Part shown: positions 1-9,039 of the stretch, in pieces
Numbering within the stretch: the first letter of the stretch is position 1
Layout of the letters: every line of letters starts with the position of its first letter
Assembly: GCF_004217135.1 (NCBI RefSeq)
Contig: NZ_SHKK01000001.1
Span: 310,001 to 374,000 of the forward strand
Direction of reading: 5' to 3'
DNA from: Micromonospora violae
Lineage (GTDB): Bacteria; Actinomycetota; Actinomycetes; Mycobacteriales; Micromonosporaceae
DNA: 64,000 bases
The notes under the pieces: model-generated
The model's input: only the letters and a program-made list of their open reading frames with translations
Database searches by the model: none
What the model was told of the DNA's origin: nothing
Program-made: the position numbers and the translations under genes

Positions 1-652
1 CCGCTGGCCCGACCGCCAAAGCGCGGCTCGCCCCGTCGCCGCGCACCCCCGCCGATTGACGTCCGTGCGGGCCCGACAGCTGTCACAGATCGCCTTTGGA
101 GCTGATGTCACCAACGAATCGGCCTTCACCCACGGGATGGCCGTGCGCCTGGCACTGGCCCCAGCGGGTCGACCGTGCGCCCGGCACTGGTCCCGGCGGA
201 TGGGTAGTGCGCCCGGCGCCCGTGCTGGCGGATGAATCGTTTACGGCATCAGCTCCAAAGGCGGTCCGGGTATACCCACCCTGCGGCTCCGGGCGGCCTG
301 CGGCTCCGGGCCTGCCGGCCCCGAGCGGCCCTGCCGGCCCCGAGAGGCCCTGCCGGTCCGAGCGGCCCTGCCGGTCCGGGCCGCGCCGTCGCCCAGGCCA
401 CGCCGTGTCCTCGGCCGTCACCCCCGGGCCGCGTCGCAAGCGCAGGCCGTCCGCGCCCGCGCCCGCCCGCGCCCGCCCGCGCCCGCGTCGAGCCGTGCCC
501 GCGTCGCACTCCGCTGCTGTGCGTGTCGGGCACTGTGCGCGTTGGCTTTGTCCGCGCTGGACGACCCAATCCATCCGCTCGGTGAGCGAAGGCAATGGGT
601 CCCGACCGTGCCGGCGACGCGGGTAGGGGCGGGGAGGGAGCTGGCTGGGTAG
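1..652. other. Gene-free GC-rich tract left of the IS30 element
   Basis: No convincing gene is present; all open frames are low-complexity Arg/Pro/Gly/Ala translations typical of non-coding GC-rich DNA. The tract carries an inverted pair of a short interspersed repeat (92-120 and 234-262), three 32-bp tandem repeats between them, and two GC-only microsatellite-like stretches (about 288-390, CCTGCCGG/CCGAGCGG units, and about 448-490, GCGCCC units). It ends at the inverted repeat of the IS30 element. Confidence 0.6.
92..262. repeat. Inverted pair of an interspersed repeat enclosing 3 x 32-bp tandem repeats
   Basis: The outer arms are GCCTTTGGAGCTGATG (from 92) and CATCAGCTCCAAAGGC (ending 262). 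Each arm extends inward to a GAATC-like end at 120 and 234. A third copy of the same repeat is at 14134-14162. Between the arms are three degenerate 32-bp units, 142-173, 174-205 and 206-237, each starting CGTGCGC or AGTGCGC. The whole could fold into a long hairpin. No coding potential is seen. Confidence 0.65.
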
Positions 653-1787
653 ATCTTGGACAGTTTCCGTTACGAGGGCGGGCTCAACCGGTGGTTGCAA
701 CACCCTTCGGTGATTGTCGTTGGGGTGGTTATGGCGTCGAGGTTGAGCCCGCTGGAGCGGGAGCAGATTGGGTTGGGTCGGGCTGCGGGTGAGTCGTTGC
801 GGTCGATCGCGCGAAGGTTGGGGCGGTCGGTGTCGACGATCTCGCGGGAGGTGGGTCGGTTCGAGCGCTATGGGCAGCGGTATCAGCCGTTGATGGCGCA
901 GTGGGCGTCGTTTCTGCGGCATAACCGGTCCGGGCGGGTGCCGCGGTTGGCTGTTGACGGGCCGTTGCGTCAGGTGGTGCTGGATATGCTGCGACGACGT
1001 CGTTCGCCGCAGCAGATCAGTGCCCGGCTGCGGACGCAGTTCCCGGACACGCCGGAGATGTGGGTGTCGCACGAGACGATTTACCAGGCGATCTACCTGC
1101 AGGCGCGGGGCAATCTGCGTGCGGACTTGACGCGGCAGATGGCGTTGCGCTCGGGTCGGGCCGCCCGCCGCCGCCGGCCGGCGAGCGCCGGGGCGGTGCG
1201 TTCAGCTAGGCCCTGGGTGAACCTGCGCATCGCTGACCGGCCAGCCGAGGTCGCTGACCGGGCGGTGCCGGGGCATTGGGAGGGTGACCTGCTCGAAGGG
1301 GTCCGTCGGGGTGGGCGCGGTGGTTCCGCGATCGCCACGTTGGTGGAACGCGCTACCCGGTTCGTGATCCTGGTCGGGCTGCCCGAGGGCAAGGTCTCCG
1401 AACACGTCGTGTCCCAGCTGGCCACCGCGATGACCTGGCTCCCACAACGGTTGAGGGCCTCGCTGACCTGGGACCAGGGCGTCGAGATGGCCCGCCACCG
1501 TGACTTCACCATCGCCACCGACTGCCCGGTCTACTTCTGCGACCCCCACAGCCCCTGGCAACGCGGCAGCAACGAGAACACCAACGGGCTGCTGCGCCAG
1601 TACTTCCCCAAGGGCCAATTCGACTTCACCACCATCGACCAGGCCGGCCTCGACCACGTCGCCGACGAACTCAACGACCGCCCCCGCATGACCCTGGGCT
1701 GGGCCACCCCAGGTGAGAAGATGACCCAGCTACTCGGTGTTGCAACCACCGGTTGAGCCCGCCGAGCTAACGGAAACTGTCCAAGAT
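653..1787 (+). mobile_element. IS30-family insertion sequence
   Basis: The element is bounded by long inverted repeats. The left arm is 653-704 and the right arm 1736-1787. The outer 20 bp are identical, then there is a 5-bp divergent patch, then 27 identical bp. The single gene inside is an IS30-type transposase. No clear target duplication is visible in the immediate flanks. The right end lies only 20 bp beyond the stop codon of the minus-strand sigma-factor gene, so that gene was spared. Confidence 0.85.
731..1756 (+). CDS. IS30-family DDE transposase
   Basis: A 341-residue transposase that catalyses movement of the surrounding element. The N-terminus holds a helix-turn-helix typical of IS30 (LSPLEREQIGLGRAAGESLR, then IARRLGRSVSTISREV). 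The DDE catalytic core follows, with GHWEGDLLEG (first D), SLTWDQGVEMA (second D) and SPWQRGSNENTNGLLRQYFP (catalytic E region), the last being a hallmark of the family. I chose the ATG at 731 because the open frame upstream of it only translates the inverted repeat. The TGA stop lies within the right inverted repeat. The frame is intact, so the element may be active. Confidence 0.9.
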   Translation: MASRLSPLEREQIGLGRAAGESLRSIARRLGRSVSTISREVGRFERYGQRYQPLMAQWASFLRHNRSGRVPRLAVDGPLRQVVLDMLRRRRSPQQISARLRTQFPDTPEMWVSHETIYQAIYLQARGNLRADLTRQMALRSGRAARRRRPASAGAVRSARPWVNLRIADRPAEVADRAVPGHWEGDLLEGVRRGGRGGSAIATLVERATRFVILVGLPEGKVSEHVVSQLATAMTWLPQRLRASLTWDQGVEMARHRDFTIATDCPVYFCDPHSPWQRGSNENTNGLLRQYFPKGQFDFTTIDQAGLDHVADELNDRPRMTLGWATPGEKMTQLLGVATTG

Positions 1788-1807
1788 TGCCAGAGGTGCG
1801 GGCGCAT

Positions 1808-3028
1808 TTAGGGCTTGGCTGCGGCAGGCGGGTCGCCTTTGGAGCCGGAGGCCAGTCGGGCTGCCCGCATGGTCAGGTAGAGCTGTTCGGGGCGGCTGCT
1901 TGCGCGGGCCGCGGCGGCCCGGTAGTCGGCGATCGCCTGGGCCTGGTCACCGGCCATCTCGTGCAGGTGGGCGCGGGCGGCGGCCAGCCGGTGGTGGCCA
2001 GCGAGGTGCGGATCGTGGGTCAGCGCGTCCAGGGCGGCCAGGCCGGCGGCCGGTCCGTGCACCATGGCCGTCGCCACGGCGCGGTTGAGGGCCACCACCG
2101 GGCTGCCGACCAGGCGTTCCAGCACCTCGTAGAGCGCCAGGATCTGCGGCCAGTCGGTCAGCTGCGTGCTCGGCGCCTCGTCGTGCAGGGCGGCGATGGC
2201 GGCCTGCACCTGGTACGGGCCGACCGGGCCGCGCGGCAGGGCCTGGGTGACCAGTGCGACGCCCTCGGCGATCGCCGTCGCGTCCCAGCGGCTGCGGTCC
2301 TGGTCGGCCAGGGAGATCAGCTCGCCGGAGGGGCCGGTGCGGGATGGGCCGCGTGCCTCGGTGAGCACCATCAACGCCAACAGCCCGGCTGATTCGCTGT
2401 CGTCGGGCAGCAGCGTGTGCAGTGCGCGGGCGAGTCGAATCGCCTCCGCCGCCAGGTCGACCCGGCGCAGGTCCGGGCCGGCGGTACTGGTGTGCCCCTC
2501 GGTGAAGATCAGGTAGAGCACCTGGCGTACGGCGATCAGCCGGTCGGGCCGCTCGGCCGCCTCGGGCATCCGGAACGGCAGCCCGGATGCCCGGATGCGG
2601 TGCTTGGCGCGGCTGATCCGCTGCGCCATCGTCGCCTCGGGCACCAGGAACGCGCGGGCGATCTCGCTGGTGCTCAACCCGCCGACGGCGCGCAGGGTCA
2701 GCGCCACCGCCGACGTGGGCGTGAGCGCCGGGTGGCAGCAGAGGAAGAGCAGAACCAGGGTGTCGTCCCGCTCGGCGGTCAACTCCTCGTCCGCGGCCGG
2801 CGCGTACTGCCGGTCGCCTGGACCCTGGCGGGCGACCAGGTCCTCCCGGCGGCGTCGGGCCTGCTCACCGCGGACCAGCTCGATCATCCGCCGGTAACCG
2901 ACCTGGATCAGCCAGCCACGGGGGTTCGCCGGCAGCCCTTCGGTCGGCCACTGGGTGGCGGCGGCGAGCAGCGCCTCCTGCACGGCGTCCTCGGCGGTGG
3001 CGAAGTCACCGAAGCGGCGGCTGAGCAC
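1808..3028 (-). CDS. ECF RNA polymerase sigma factor (ECF42-like, long C-terminal extension)
   Basis: About 406 residues. An N-terminal sigma-70 region 2 (FGDFATAEDAVQEALLAA, NPRGWLIQVGYRRMIE) and region 4 (LTLRAVGGLSTSEIARAF, AQRISRAKHRIR) are followed by a TPR-like C-terminal domain (LLALMVLTEAR, ALNRAVA, LAGHHRLAAARAHLHEMAGD). This layout, with a YCII/DGPF protein just upstream, is the signature of the ECF42 group, where the extension controls the sigma factor instead of a classical anti-sigma. The only standard start is GTG at 3028. However, the frame continues upstream to 3088 (a CTG), encoding the expected IEDLLRELAPQVLG N-terminus, so translation may start at that CTG, 3 bp after the upstream stop. 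Confidence 0.85.
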   Translation of the reverse strand: MLSRRFGDFATAEDAVQEALLAAATQWPTEGLPANPRGWLIQVGYRRMIELVRGEQARRRREDLVARQGPGDRQYAPAADEELTAERDDTLVLLFLCCHPALTPTSAVALTLRAVGGLSTSEIARAFLVPEATMAQRISRAKHRIRASGLPFRMPEAAERPDRLIAVRQVLYLIFTEGHTSTAGPDLRRVDLAAEAIRLARALHTLLPDDSESAGLLALMVLTEARGPSRTGPSGELISLADQDRSRWDATAIAEGVALVTQALPRGPVGPYQVQAAIAALHDEAPSTQLTDWPQILALYEVLERLVGSPVVALNRAVATAMVHGPAAGLAALDALTHDPHLAGHHRLAAARAHLHEMAGDQAQAIADYRAAAARASSRPEQLYLTMRAARLASGSKGDPPAAAKP

Positions 3029-3091
3029 GCCGAGGACCTGCGGCGCCAGCTCGCGCAGCAGGTCCTCGATGCGGGGATCGGTGTTCAGCCC

Positions 3092-3493
3092 TCACAGCTC
3101 CTGGGGAGGTGCGGACATCACCGGGTGCACCTCGATCGGCATGTTCAGTGGCCGGCCGCCGGGGCCGGGCGCCGTGGAGATGTGCGCGGCCAGCTCCACC
3201 GCCCGCTGCGGGCTCTCGCAGTCGACGATCCAGAAGCCGGCCAGGAACTCCTTCGTCTCGGCGAACGGCCCCTCGGTCACCACCGGCACCCCGCCCTCAC
3301 CTGCCCGGACGATCCGGGCCTGCTGCGGGCCGCCGAGGCCCTGCCCGTCGACCCACTCACCGGCGGCGGTGAGCTTCTCGTTGACCTCGCCCATGAACGC
3401 GATGTGCGCCCGGACCTCGTCCTGCGTCCAGGTGTCGATGCTCGGGAAGTCGGTCCCGGCGGCGCTGAACTGCATCAGCAGCATGTACTTCAT
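3092..3493 (-). CDS. YCII-related / DGPF-domain protein
   Basis: A 133-residue protein of the YCII-related (DGPF) family, beginning MKYMLLMQFSAAGTDFPS and containing VTEGPFAETKEFLAGFWIVD, which holds the GPF-type core motif. Family members are small dimeric proteins of unclear chemistry that are repeatedly encoded next to ECF42-type sigma factors, as here: this gene is directly upstream of and co-directional with the sigma gene. The ATG at 3493 has a good ribosome-binding site (GAGGAG about 8 bp upstream). Longer upstream open sequence is not supported. Confidence 0.85.
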   Translation of the reverse strand: MKYMLLMQFSAAGTDFPSIDTWTQDEVRAHIAFMGEVNEKLTAAGEWVDGQGLGGPQQARIVRAGEGGVPVVTEGPFAETKEFLAGFWIVDCESPQRAVELAAHISTAPGPGGRPLNMPIEVHPVMSAPPQEL

Positions 3494-3587
3494 GGTCCGC
3501 TCCTCACGCCTGCGCACCTTCGTCGGTGCTCTCACCCTGAGGTAGAAGCAAGCCCCGCCGTTCTCGACACCCCGAGCAAAGAAATTT

Positions 3588-5723
3588 CTAGCCGACGGCG
3601 TCGACCTCCAGCACCACACTCTGCTCCGGATGCAGGGCGGGCAGCTGCACACCCACCCGGGCCAGCGCCGCCCCGCTGAGGGTGACACCACCCGCCAGCC
3701 AGGGGGGCGCCGACCGCTCGATGGTCGCCGGCGCCGGTACGCCCGACGCCGGTCGCACCCGGTACCGCCGGCCCGGCTCGAGGCCGGGCAGCCGCACCGC
3801 GCCGGGAACCTCCGTCACCGAGGTGGTCAGCCGTGCCACCGCGTACACCGCTCGGGTCTTGTCGTGAGCGATCACGCCGTGCGCCCAGACGGCCGGGTCG
3901 GGGTGATCGACCCGGACCACCCGGCCGGCGTGCAGCAGCGGGCGCAGCCGCTTGTGCAGCGCCACCCAGGCGGCCAGCTCGGTCTGCTCGGCGGCGCTGA
4001 TCGACGCGACGTCCCACTCGATGCCGTGGTGGCCGAAGAGCGCGGTCGCCGCCCGGAAACCCAGGTCGTGTACGCGGTTGGTGGTGTGCGAGCGTTCCGG
4101 GCCGATGTGGGTTCCCATCAGCTCCGGCGGCAGCAGCAGACCGGTCCAGCGCTGGATGCTGAGCCGCTCCAACGCGTCGTTGCAGTCGCTGGCCCAGACC
4201 CGGTCGGTGCGCGCCAGGATGGCCAGGTCCACCCGGGCCCCGCCCGACGAGCAGCTTTCGATCTCCACACCGGGGTGCCGAGCGCGCAGTTCGTCGAGGA
4301 GCCGGTAGACCGCCAGGGTCTGCCCGTGCACCCCGGGTCGGCCATGGTGCCCGGCCTCGGTGAGGTCCCGGTTCTGGTCCCACTTGAGGTACCGGATGCC
4401 GGGGTGGTCGGTGAGCAGCGCGTCGAGGCGTTCCCGCACATAGTCGTACGCCTCGGGGCGGCCCAGGTCGAGGACCTGCTGGCTACGCCAGGCCGGCGGC
4501 AGCCGCCCCGGCACGGCGAGCAGCCAGTCGGGGTGCGCGCGGAACAGGTCCGAGTCGGGGTTGACCATCTCCGGCTCGACCCAGAGGCCGAACTGAAGGC
4601 CCTGAGCGTTCACGTGGTCGATCAGCGGTTGCAGGCCGTCCGGCCAGACGCCGTCGTCGACGTACCAGTCGCCGAGCCCGGCGGTGTCGTCGCGCCGACC
4701 GCGGAACCACCCGTCGTCGAGCACGAACCGTTCCACGCCGAGCTGCGCGGCCCGGTCGGCGAGCGCTCGCAGGCGGTCCAGGTCGTGGTCGAAGTAGACC
4801 GCCTCCCAGACGTTGAGGGTCACCGGGCGGGGGGAGCGCGGGTGCCCGGGGCGGGCCCGGAGATGCGTGTGCAGCACGTCGCTGAGCCCGTCCAGCCCGG
4901 CGTCGGACCAGACCGCGTAGAGCAGGGGAGTCTCGTACGACTCGCCGGGGCCGAGCCGGATCTCCCCGGGGGCGAGCAGCTCGCCGCCGCCGAGGGCCGA
5001 CTCGCCGGTGGGCCGACGTTCGGCGTACGTGACGTGGTCGCCGCTCCACGCCGTGTGCACCGCCCAGACCTCGCCGTGACCGAAGCCGAAACCGGCGGTG
5101 CCGGCCACCAGCAGCAGCGGGGCGTCATGCCCGGTACGGCCGTGCCGACCTTCGCGGACCCAGGCGCCGTGCTGCCACTGGTGCCGCTGCGGGGACCGTT
5201 CCCGACACCACCGGCCGGTCAGGTCGAGCAGTTCGGTGGCGACCGCCGGCACCGGCAGGACCGGCGTCAGCTCTCGCAGCTCGTACGCGCTGTCGCCGTC
5301 GTTGCGCAGCCGGTGCCGAACAGTCAGCAGCCCGTACGGGTCGAGCGTGATCTCGATGGTCAGGGTCAGCCCGGCGGCCGGGTCCGACGCTCGCACCGTC
5401 AGTTGCGCCGTGTCGGACCCGCCGTCGCGCACGTCGAGACCGTCCAGCTGGAACGCCGTGGACCAGCCGGTGCCGTCGCGGTGCCCGGCCAACCCCGGTC
5501 GGCCGCTCCACCCGGCGCTCGCCTCCGGCAGCAGGGACAGCACGGTCGGCTCGTCGAAGCTGCTCGGCACCACCGGCGGTACGGTCGCCTCGGTGAGCTG
5601 GCGCAGGCCGTCGTCGTCGAGGTCGCCGACGTCGCCGCCCCAGTGCACGACCCGGGGCAGCCCCGGGCCGCTCGCGTCGAGCACCAGGCTGGTCCGTGCG
5701 CGGCGCAGGTGCAGGATCGTCAT
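3588..5723 (-). CDS. Alpha-galactosidase, glycoside hydrolase family 36
   Basis: A 711-residue cytoplasmic-type enzyme (no signal peptide) that would release terminal alpha-galactose from imported oligosaccharides such as melibiose or raffinose. It has the GH36 layout: N-terminal beta-supersandwich, (beta/alpha)8 barrel (FVLDDGWFRGRRDDTAGLGDW, WVEPEMVNPDSDL) and C-terminal beta domain. The nucleophile is D449 in IRYLKWDQNRDLTE and the likely acid/base is D513 in RVWASDCNDALERL. SCSSGGARVD is also typical. It is the last gene of a four-gene operon, overlapping the upstream permease by 4 bp, so import and cleavage are co-expressed. Substrate choice is inferred from family and context. Confidence 0.92.
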   Translation of the reverse strand: MTILHLRRARTSLVLDASGPGLPRVVHWGGDVGDLDDDGLRQLTEATVPPVVPSSFDEPTVLSLLPEASAGWSGRPGLAGHRDGTGWSTAFQLDGLDVRDGGSDTAQLTVRASDPAAGLTLTIEITLDPYGLLTVRHRLRNDGDSAYELRELTPVLPVPAVATELLDLTGRWCRERSPQRHQWQHGAWVREGRHGRTGHDAPLLLVAGTAGFGFGHGEVWAVHTAWSGDHVTYAERRPTGESALGGGELLAPGEIRLGPGESYETPLLYAVWSDAGLDGLSDVLHTHLRARPGHPRSPRPVTLNVWEAVYFDHDLDRLRALADRAAQLGVERFVLDDGWFRGRRDDTAGLGDWYVDDGVWPDGLQPLIDHVNAQGLQFGLWVEPEMVNPDSDLFRAHPDWLLAVPGRLPPAWRSQQVLDLGRPEAYDYVRERLDALLTDHPGIRYLKWDQNRDLTEAGHHGRPGVHGQTLAVYRLLDELRARHPGVEIESCSSGGARVDLAILARTDRVWASDCNDALERLSIQRWTGLLLPPELMGTHIGPERSHTTNRVHDLGFRAATALFGHHGIEWDVASISAAEQTELAAWVALHKRLRPLLHAGRVVRVDHPDPAVWAHGVIAHDKTRAVYAVARLTTSVTEVPGAVRLPGLEPGRRYRVRPASGVPAPATIERSAPPWLAGGVTLSGAALARVGVQLPALHPEQSVVLEVDAVG

Positions 5724-6601
5724 CCTTTGGAGGCTCCCAAGGTCAGGCCCCGAACGAAGTGCCGCTGGAGCATAAAGAAGATCACCAGGGTGGGGATCGC
5801 GACGAGCACGCTGCCCGCCGAGACCAGGTTGTTGTCGGTGAAGAACTCGCCGCGCAGGTTGTTGAGCGAGCTGGTCACCGGGAACTTGTCACCGGTGCGC
5901 ATGAGGACGGTGGCCCAGAAGAACTCGTTGTAGATCCAGGTCACCTCCAGCGTCGCCAGCGCGGCCAGGGCCGGACGGCACAGCGGCATGGTGACCTGCC
6001 AGTACTGCCGCCAGATGCTCGCCCCGTCGACCATCGCCGCCTCGTACAGGTCGCGGGGGAGCGCCTTCATGTAGTTGCTGAGCACGAAGACGCAGAAGCC
6101 GCACTGGAAGGCCACGTTGATCAGGATCAGGCCCCAGTAGCTGTCGTAGAGCAGCTCCGAGTCGCTCATGAACTCCGGCAGCGGCACCTCGGTGAACAGC
6201 CGGAACAGCGGGATGAGCAGCGCCTGCTGGGGCAGCAGGTTGGCCGCGGTGAAGACGCCGAGCAGGACGAGGTTGAGCTTCCAACTGAACCGGGCGATGA
6301 CGAACGCCACGCAGGAGGCGAGGAAGAGGGTGAGCAGCACCGCCGGCACGGTGATGTACACCGAGTTGAGGAAGTGCTGGCCGAACTCCGCCGTCCGCCA
6401 GGCGGTGACGTAGTTGTCGAAGGTCCAGCCGCCGAACGAGACGTAGCCGTTCGTGGCGGTGTAGTCGTACGACCGCAGCGAGGTCAGCACCGCCCAGGCG
6501 ATGGGGAAGAGCCAGGCCAGCGACACGACGATGAGGAAGCCGTGCAGCAGTATCCGCGGCGGGGTCAGCCGACGGCGGCGGGCCGGAGTGTCGACGCTCA
6601 T
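5720..6601 (-). CDS. Carbohydrate ABC transporter permease (MalG type)
   Basis: A 293-residue inner-membrane protein, one half of the translocation pore of a type I sugar importer. About six membrane helices are visible, the first at ILLHGFLIVVSLAWLFPIAW. The cytoplasmic EAA loop that docks the ATPase is clear (YEAAMVDGASIWRQYWQVTM). It overlaps the preceding permease by 4 bp and the following alpha-galactosidase gene by 4 bp, so the three are translationally coupled. No dedicated ATPase gene is in the cluster; a shared MsiK-like ATPase elsewhere is the usual arrangement in actinomycetes (inference). Confidence 0.9.
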   Translation of the reverse strand: MSVDTPARRRRLTPPRILLHGFLIVVSLAWLFPIAWAVLTSLRSYDYTATNGYVSFGGWTFDNYVTAWRTAEFGQHFLNSVYITVPAVLLTLFLASCVAFVIARFSWKLNLVLLGVFTAANLLPQQALLIPLFRLFTEVPLPEFMSDSELLYDSYWGLILINVAFQCGFCVFVLSNYMKALPRDLYEAAMVDGASIWRQYWQVTMPLCRPALAALATLEVTWIYNEFFWATVLMRTGDKFPVTSSLNNLRGEFFTDNNLVSAGSVLVAIPTLVIFFMLQRHFVRGLTLGASKG

Positions 6602-7554
6602 TCCCGGTTCTCCCTCATCACGGTCGCCAGGTAGATGGTGATGAAGACCAGCGAGACGACCAACATGATCGTTGCCAGGGCCGAGCCGAAGCCGATCCGG
6701 CTCGCCTCGCCCACCACGTTCTGGGTGACCAGCGCGGAGATCAGTTCCAAGCCGTTGCGGCCCTTGTTGACCACCCAGACCAGGTCGAACGCGCGCAGCG
6801 ACTCGATCACGGTCACCACCAGCACGATGATGTTGATCGGTCGTAGCACCGGGAACACGACCCGGAAGAACGTCCGGCTCTCTGAGGCGCCGTCGACCGA
6901 CGCTGCCTCGCGCAGTGACGGGTCGACGCCCTTCAGGCCGGCCAGGTAGAGCAGCATGATGTAGCCGACGTGCCGCCAGCCGGAGGCGACCATGACCGCC
7001 CAGATGTTGACGTTCGAGTCGCCGTACCAGTCGATGCTGCTGTTGAAGACGGCGTTGATCAGGCCCTGGTCCCGGGAGTAGAGCAACTGCCAGACGAAGC
7101 CGATGAGCGCGAGCGACAGCACCACCGGCAGGTAGAGCGCGGTCTGGTAGAAGCGGCTGCCGCGCAGCTCCTTGTCCAACAGCACGGCCAGGAACATGCC
7201 GAACGGGGTGGCGACCACGAAGAGCGCCGCCAGCCAGAGCAGGTTGTGCTGGATCGCCGGCACGAACGGCGGGTAGATGTTCACCACGTCGCTGTAGTTG
7301 CGCGCGCCGACGAACTCGATCTCGTTGAGGGGGCCGATGCCGTCCCAGTTGGTGCCGGAGAGCAGCACGGTGGCTGCCGCCGGCATCCAGACGAACCCGG
7401 TGACGATCAGCAGCGGGACGAGCACCATCAGCGTGATGACCACGCGGTCGGTGCGGGACAAAAGCCGTAGCCGACGGCGGCGACCACCCGTGGAGGTGGT
7501 CGCCGCCGGCGGCGGCACGGCGCGATCCGCTTGGATCAGGGGCAGGTCGGACAC
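6598..7554 (-). CDS. Carbohydrate ABC transporter permease (MalF type)
   Basis: A 318-residue partner permease. It has a basic N-terminal tail (GGRRRRLRLLSRTDRVV) and then about six membrane helices (VITLMVLVPLLIVTGFVWMP, FVVATPFGMFLAVLL, SLALIGFVWQLLY and others). The EAA loop is REAASVDGASESRTFFRVVF. The start is GTG at 7554 with GGAGGA upstream. It lies 21 bp after the binding-protein gene and overlaps the next permease by 4 bp. Together the two permeases would import the galactoside captured by the lipoprotein encoded upstream. Confidence 0.9.
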   Translation of the reverse strand: MSDLPLIQADRAVPPPAATTSTGGRRRRLRLLSRTDRVVITLMVLVPLLIVTGFVWMPAAATVLLSGTNWDGIGPLNEIEFVGARNYSDVVNIYPPFVPAIQHNLLWLAALFVVATPFGMFLAVLLDKELRGSRFYQTALYLPVVLSLALIGFVWQLLYSRDQGLINAVFNSSIDWYGDSNVNIWAVMVASGWRHVGYIMLLYLAGLKGVDPSLREAASVDGASESRTFFRVVFPVLRPINIIVLVVTVIESLRAFDLVWVVNKGRNGLELISALVTQNVVGEASRIGFGSALATIMLVVSLVFITIYLATVMRENRE

Positions 7555-7575
7555 GATGTCCTCCCCCTTCCGCCG

Positions 7576-8904
7576 TCAGTCAGTGAAGATCGACTTCTTC
7601 TGGTTCTCGATGGACGAGGTGAGACCGTCGATGTCCTTGGGGTCCTTGATGAACTGCTGGAGCGCCGGGATGATCACCGTGGAGGCGAAGTCCGGCCGGG
7701 TGTCCCGGTCGAGGAACTGGGCGATCTCGGTGGCCGACCCGACCAGTTCGGCGGCCTTCTTCTGCAGCGCGGTGTAGCCGCCGACATCCGCGCCACTGTT
7801 GGCGACGAGGACGGCGGGGTCGTTCTTGAGGTTGATGTCCGCAGCGGCCTTGCCACCGAAGTACTCCAGCAGCTTGCGCGCGTTGTCCGGGTTCTTGGGC
7901 TTGCGGGCCATCATGTACCCGTCGATCGGGGCGTCGAGCGCCTTGGCGCCGATCGACGGGTCGATCTCGGGGAAGGTGAAGAAGTCGAGGTCGTCCTGCT
8001 CGTCGTTGTTGAACTGCTGACCGACGAAGAGGCCGAGCAGGTACATGCCGCTCTTCTTCTGCTGCAACGACTGCGCGGCCTCCTGCCAGGTCCGCCCGAG
8101 GCTGTCCGGCTGGTGCAGGGGGAGCAGACCGGCCCAGGTGTCGAAGACCTTCTTGACCTTGTCGGAGGTCCAGGCCTCCTTGCCGGCCATGAGGTCGATG
8201 TGGAACTGGTAGCCGTTGATGCGCAGGTTGAGGATGTCGAAGGTGCCCATCGCCGGCCAGCCGTCCTTGTCGGCGAAGGCGATCGGGGTCAGGCCGTCCT
8301 TCTTCATCTGTCCGGCGAGGGTGGTGAACTGGTCCAGGGTGGTGGGCACCTGGTAGCCGTGCTGCTGCCACACCGACTTGCGGTAGAAGACCGCCCACGG
8401 GTAGTACGTCGCCGGGACGAAGTACTGCTTGCCGTCGTCGCCGGTGGAGGCCTTCTTGAAGGCGTCGGAGTAGCCGGTGAGCTTGCCCCACACGTCGCTG
8501 ATGTCGCCAGCCAGGCCCTTCTGGGCGAAGAAGCGCATCCGGTAGCCGGCGAACCAGGTGAACACGTCGTCCGGCTTGCCCTGTAGGTAATTGTTGATGT
8601 TCTCCTGGAAGGTGTTGTGGTCGACGGTGTTCACCGCGACCTGCACCCCGGACGACGTCTTGAAGCCGTCGGTGACCTTGACGAGCACGTCCTTCGGCTT
8701 CGGGTCGGACTGGTTCGAGCCGAGCGACACCTCCTTCGAGGAGCCGCCGGAGCCGGAGTCGTCGCCGCAGCCGGCGAGCAGGCCGGTGCCGAGCAGCGCG
8801 CCCGTGCCGGCCGCGCCGGCCAGCAACGATCGGCGGTTGAGGCCGGCGACTGAGGGCGGTACGAGCCGTGCCAGGTACTCGGCTTGGGATTGGGGACGGG
8901 ACAT
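7576..8904 (-). CDS. Sugar ABC transporter substrate-binding lipoprotein, Tat-type signal
   Basis: A 442-residue extracellular solute-binding protein (family 1 type). The N-terminus carries a twin-arginine motif (LNRRSLLAG) running into a hydrophobic stretch and a lipobox (GLLAGC), so it should be Tat-exported folded and lipid-anchored. A Ser/Gly-rich linker follows. The rest has the binding-protein fold (DDVFTWFAGYRMRFFAQKG, YYPWAVFYRKSVW, GTFDILNLRINGYQFH). The ATG at 8904 has AGGAGG at good spacing and is preferred over an upstream in-frame start. It is the first gene of the galactoside-uptake operon, behind a clear promoter at 9040-9067. Confidence 0.9.
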   Translation of the reverse strand: MSRPQSQAEYLARLVPPSVAGLNRRSLLAGAAGTGALLGTGLLAGCGDDSGSGGSSKEVSLGSNQSDPKPKDVLVKVTDGFKTSSGVQVAVNTVDHNTFQENINNYLQGKPDDVFTWFAGYRMRFFAQKGLAGDISDVWGKLTGYSDAFKKASTGDDGKQYFVPATYYPWAVFYRKSVWQQHGYQVPTTLDQFTTLAGQMKKDGLTPIAFADKDGWPAMGTFDILNLRINGYQFHIDLMAGKEAWTSDKVKKVFDTWAGLLPLHQPDSLGRTWQEAAQSLQQKKSGMYLLGLFVGQQFNNDEQDDLDFFTFPEIDPSIGAKALDAPIDGYMMARKPKNPDNARKLLEYFGGKAAADINLKNDPAVLVANSGADVGGYTALQKKAAELVGSATEIAQFLDRDTRPDFASTVIIPALQQFIKDPKDIDGLTSSIENQKKSIFTD

Positions 8905-9039
8905 CTGTGCCTCCTGCGGATGAAGAGGTGCTACGCCCAAGGGCCGTCAGGGGTGGTGAAGGCAGGTCCGGCGTCGTGATCACACATAAAGATCCACCGA
9001 GAATCCACATTGGCGAACACGAACGGCCATTGGGGCCTC

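Noticed and set aside
142..237. Three 32-bp units considered as a CRISPR array
   Set aside because: The units are contiguous and degenerate, without spacers, and no cas genes are present in the window.
83..1072. Long minus-strand open frame (329 residues) across the repeat tract and IS30 end
   Set aside because: Arg/Pro-rich low-complexity translation crossing an IS boundary; antisense to a clear transposase.
3630..5933. 767-residue plus-strand frame opposite the alpha-galactosidase gene
   Set aside because: Exact antisense of a well-supported GH36 gene; no motif, and composition is that of a GC-rich shadow frame.
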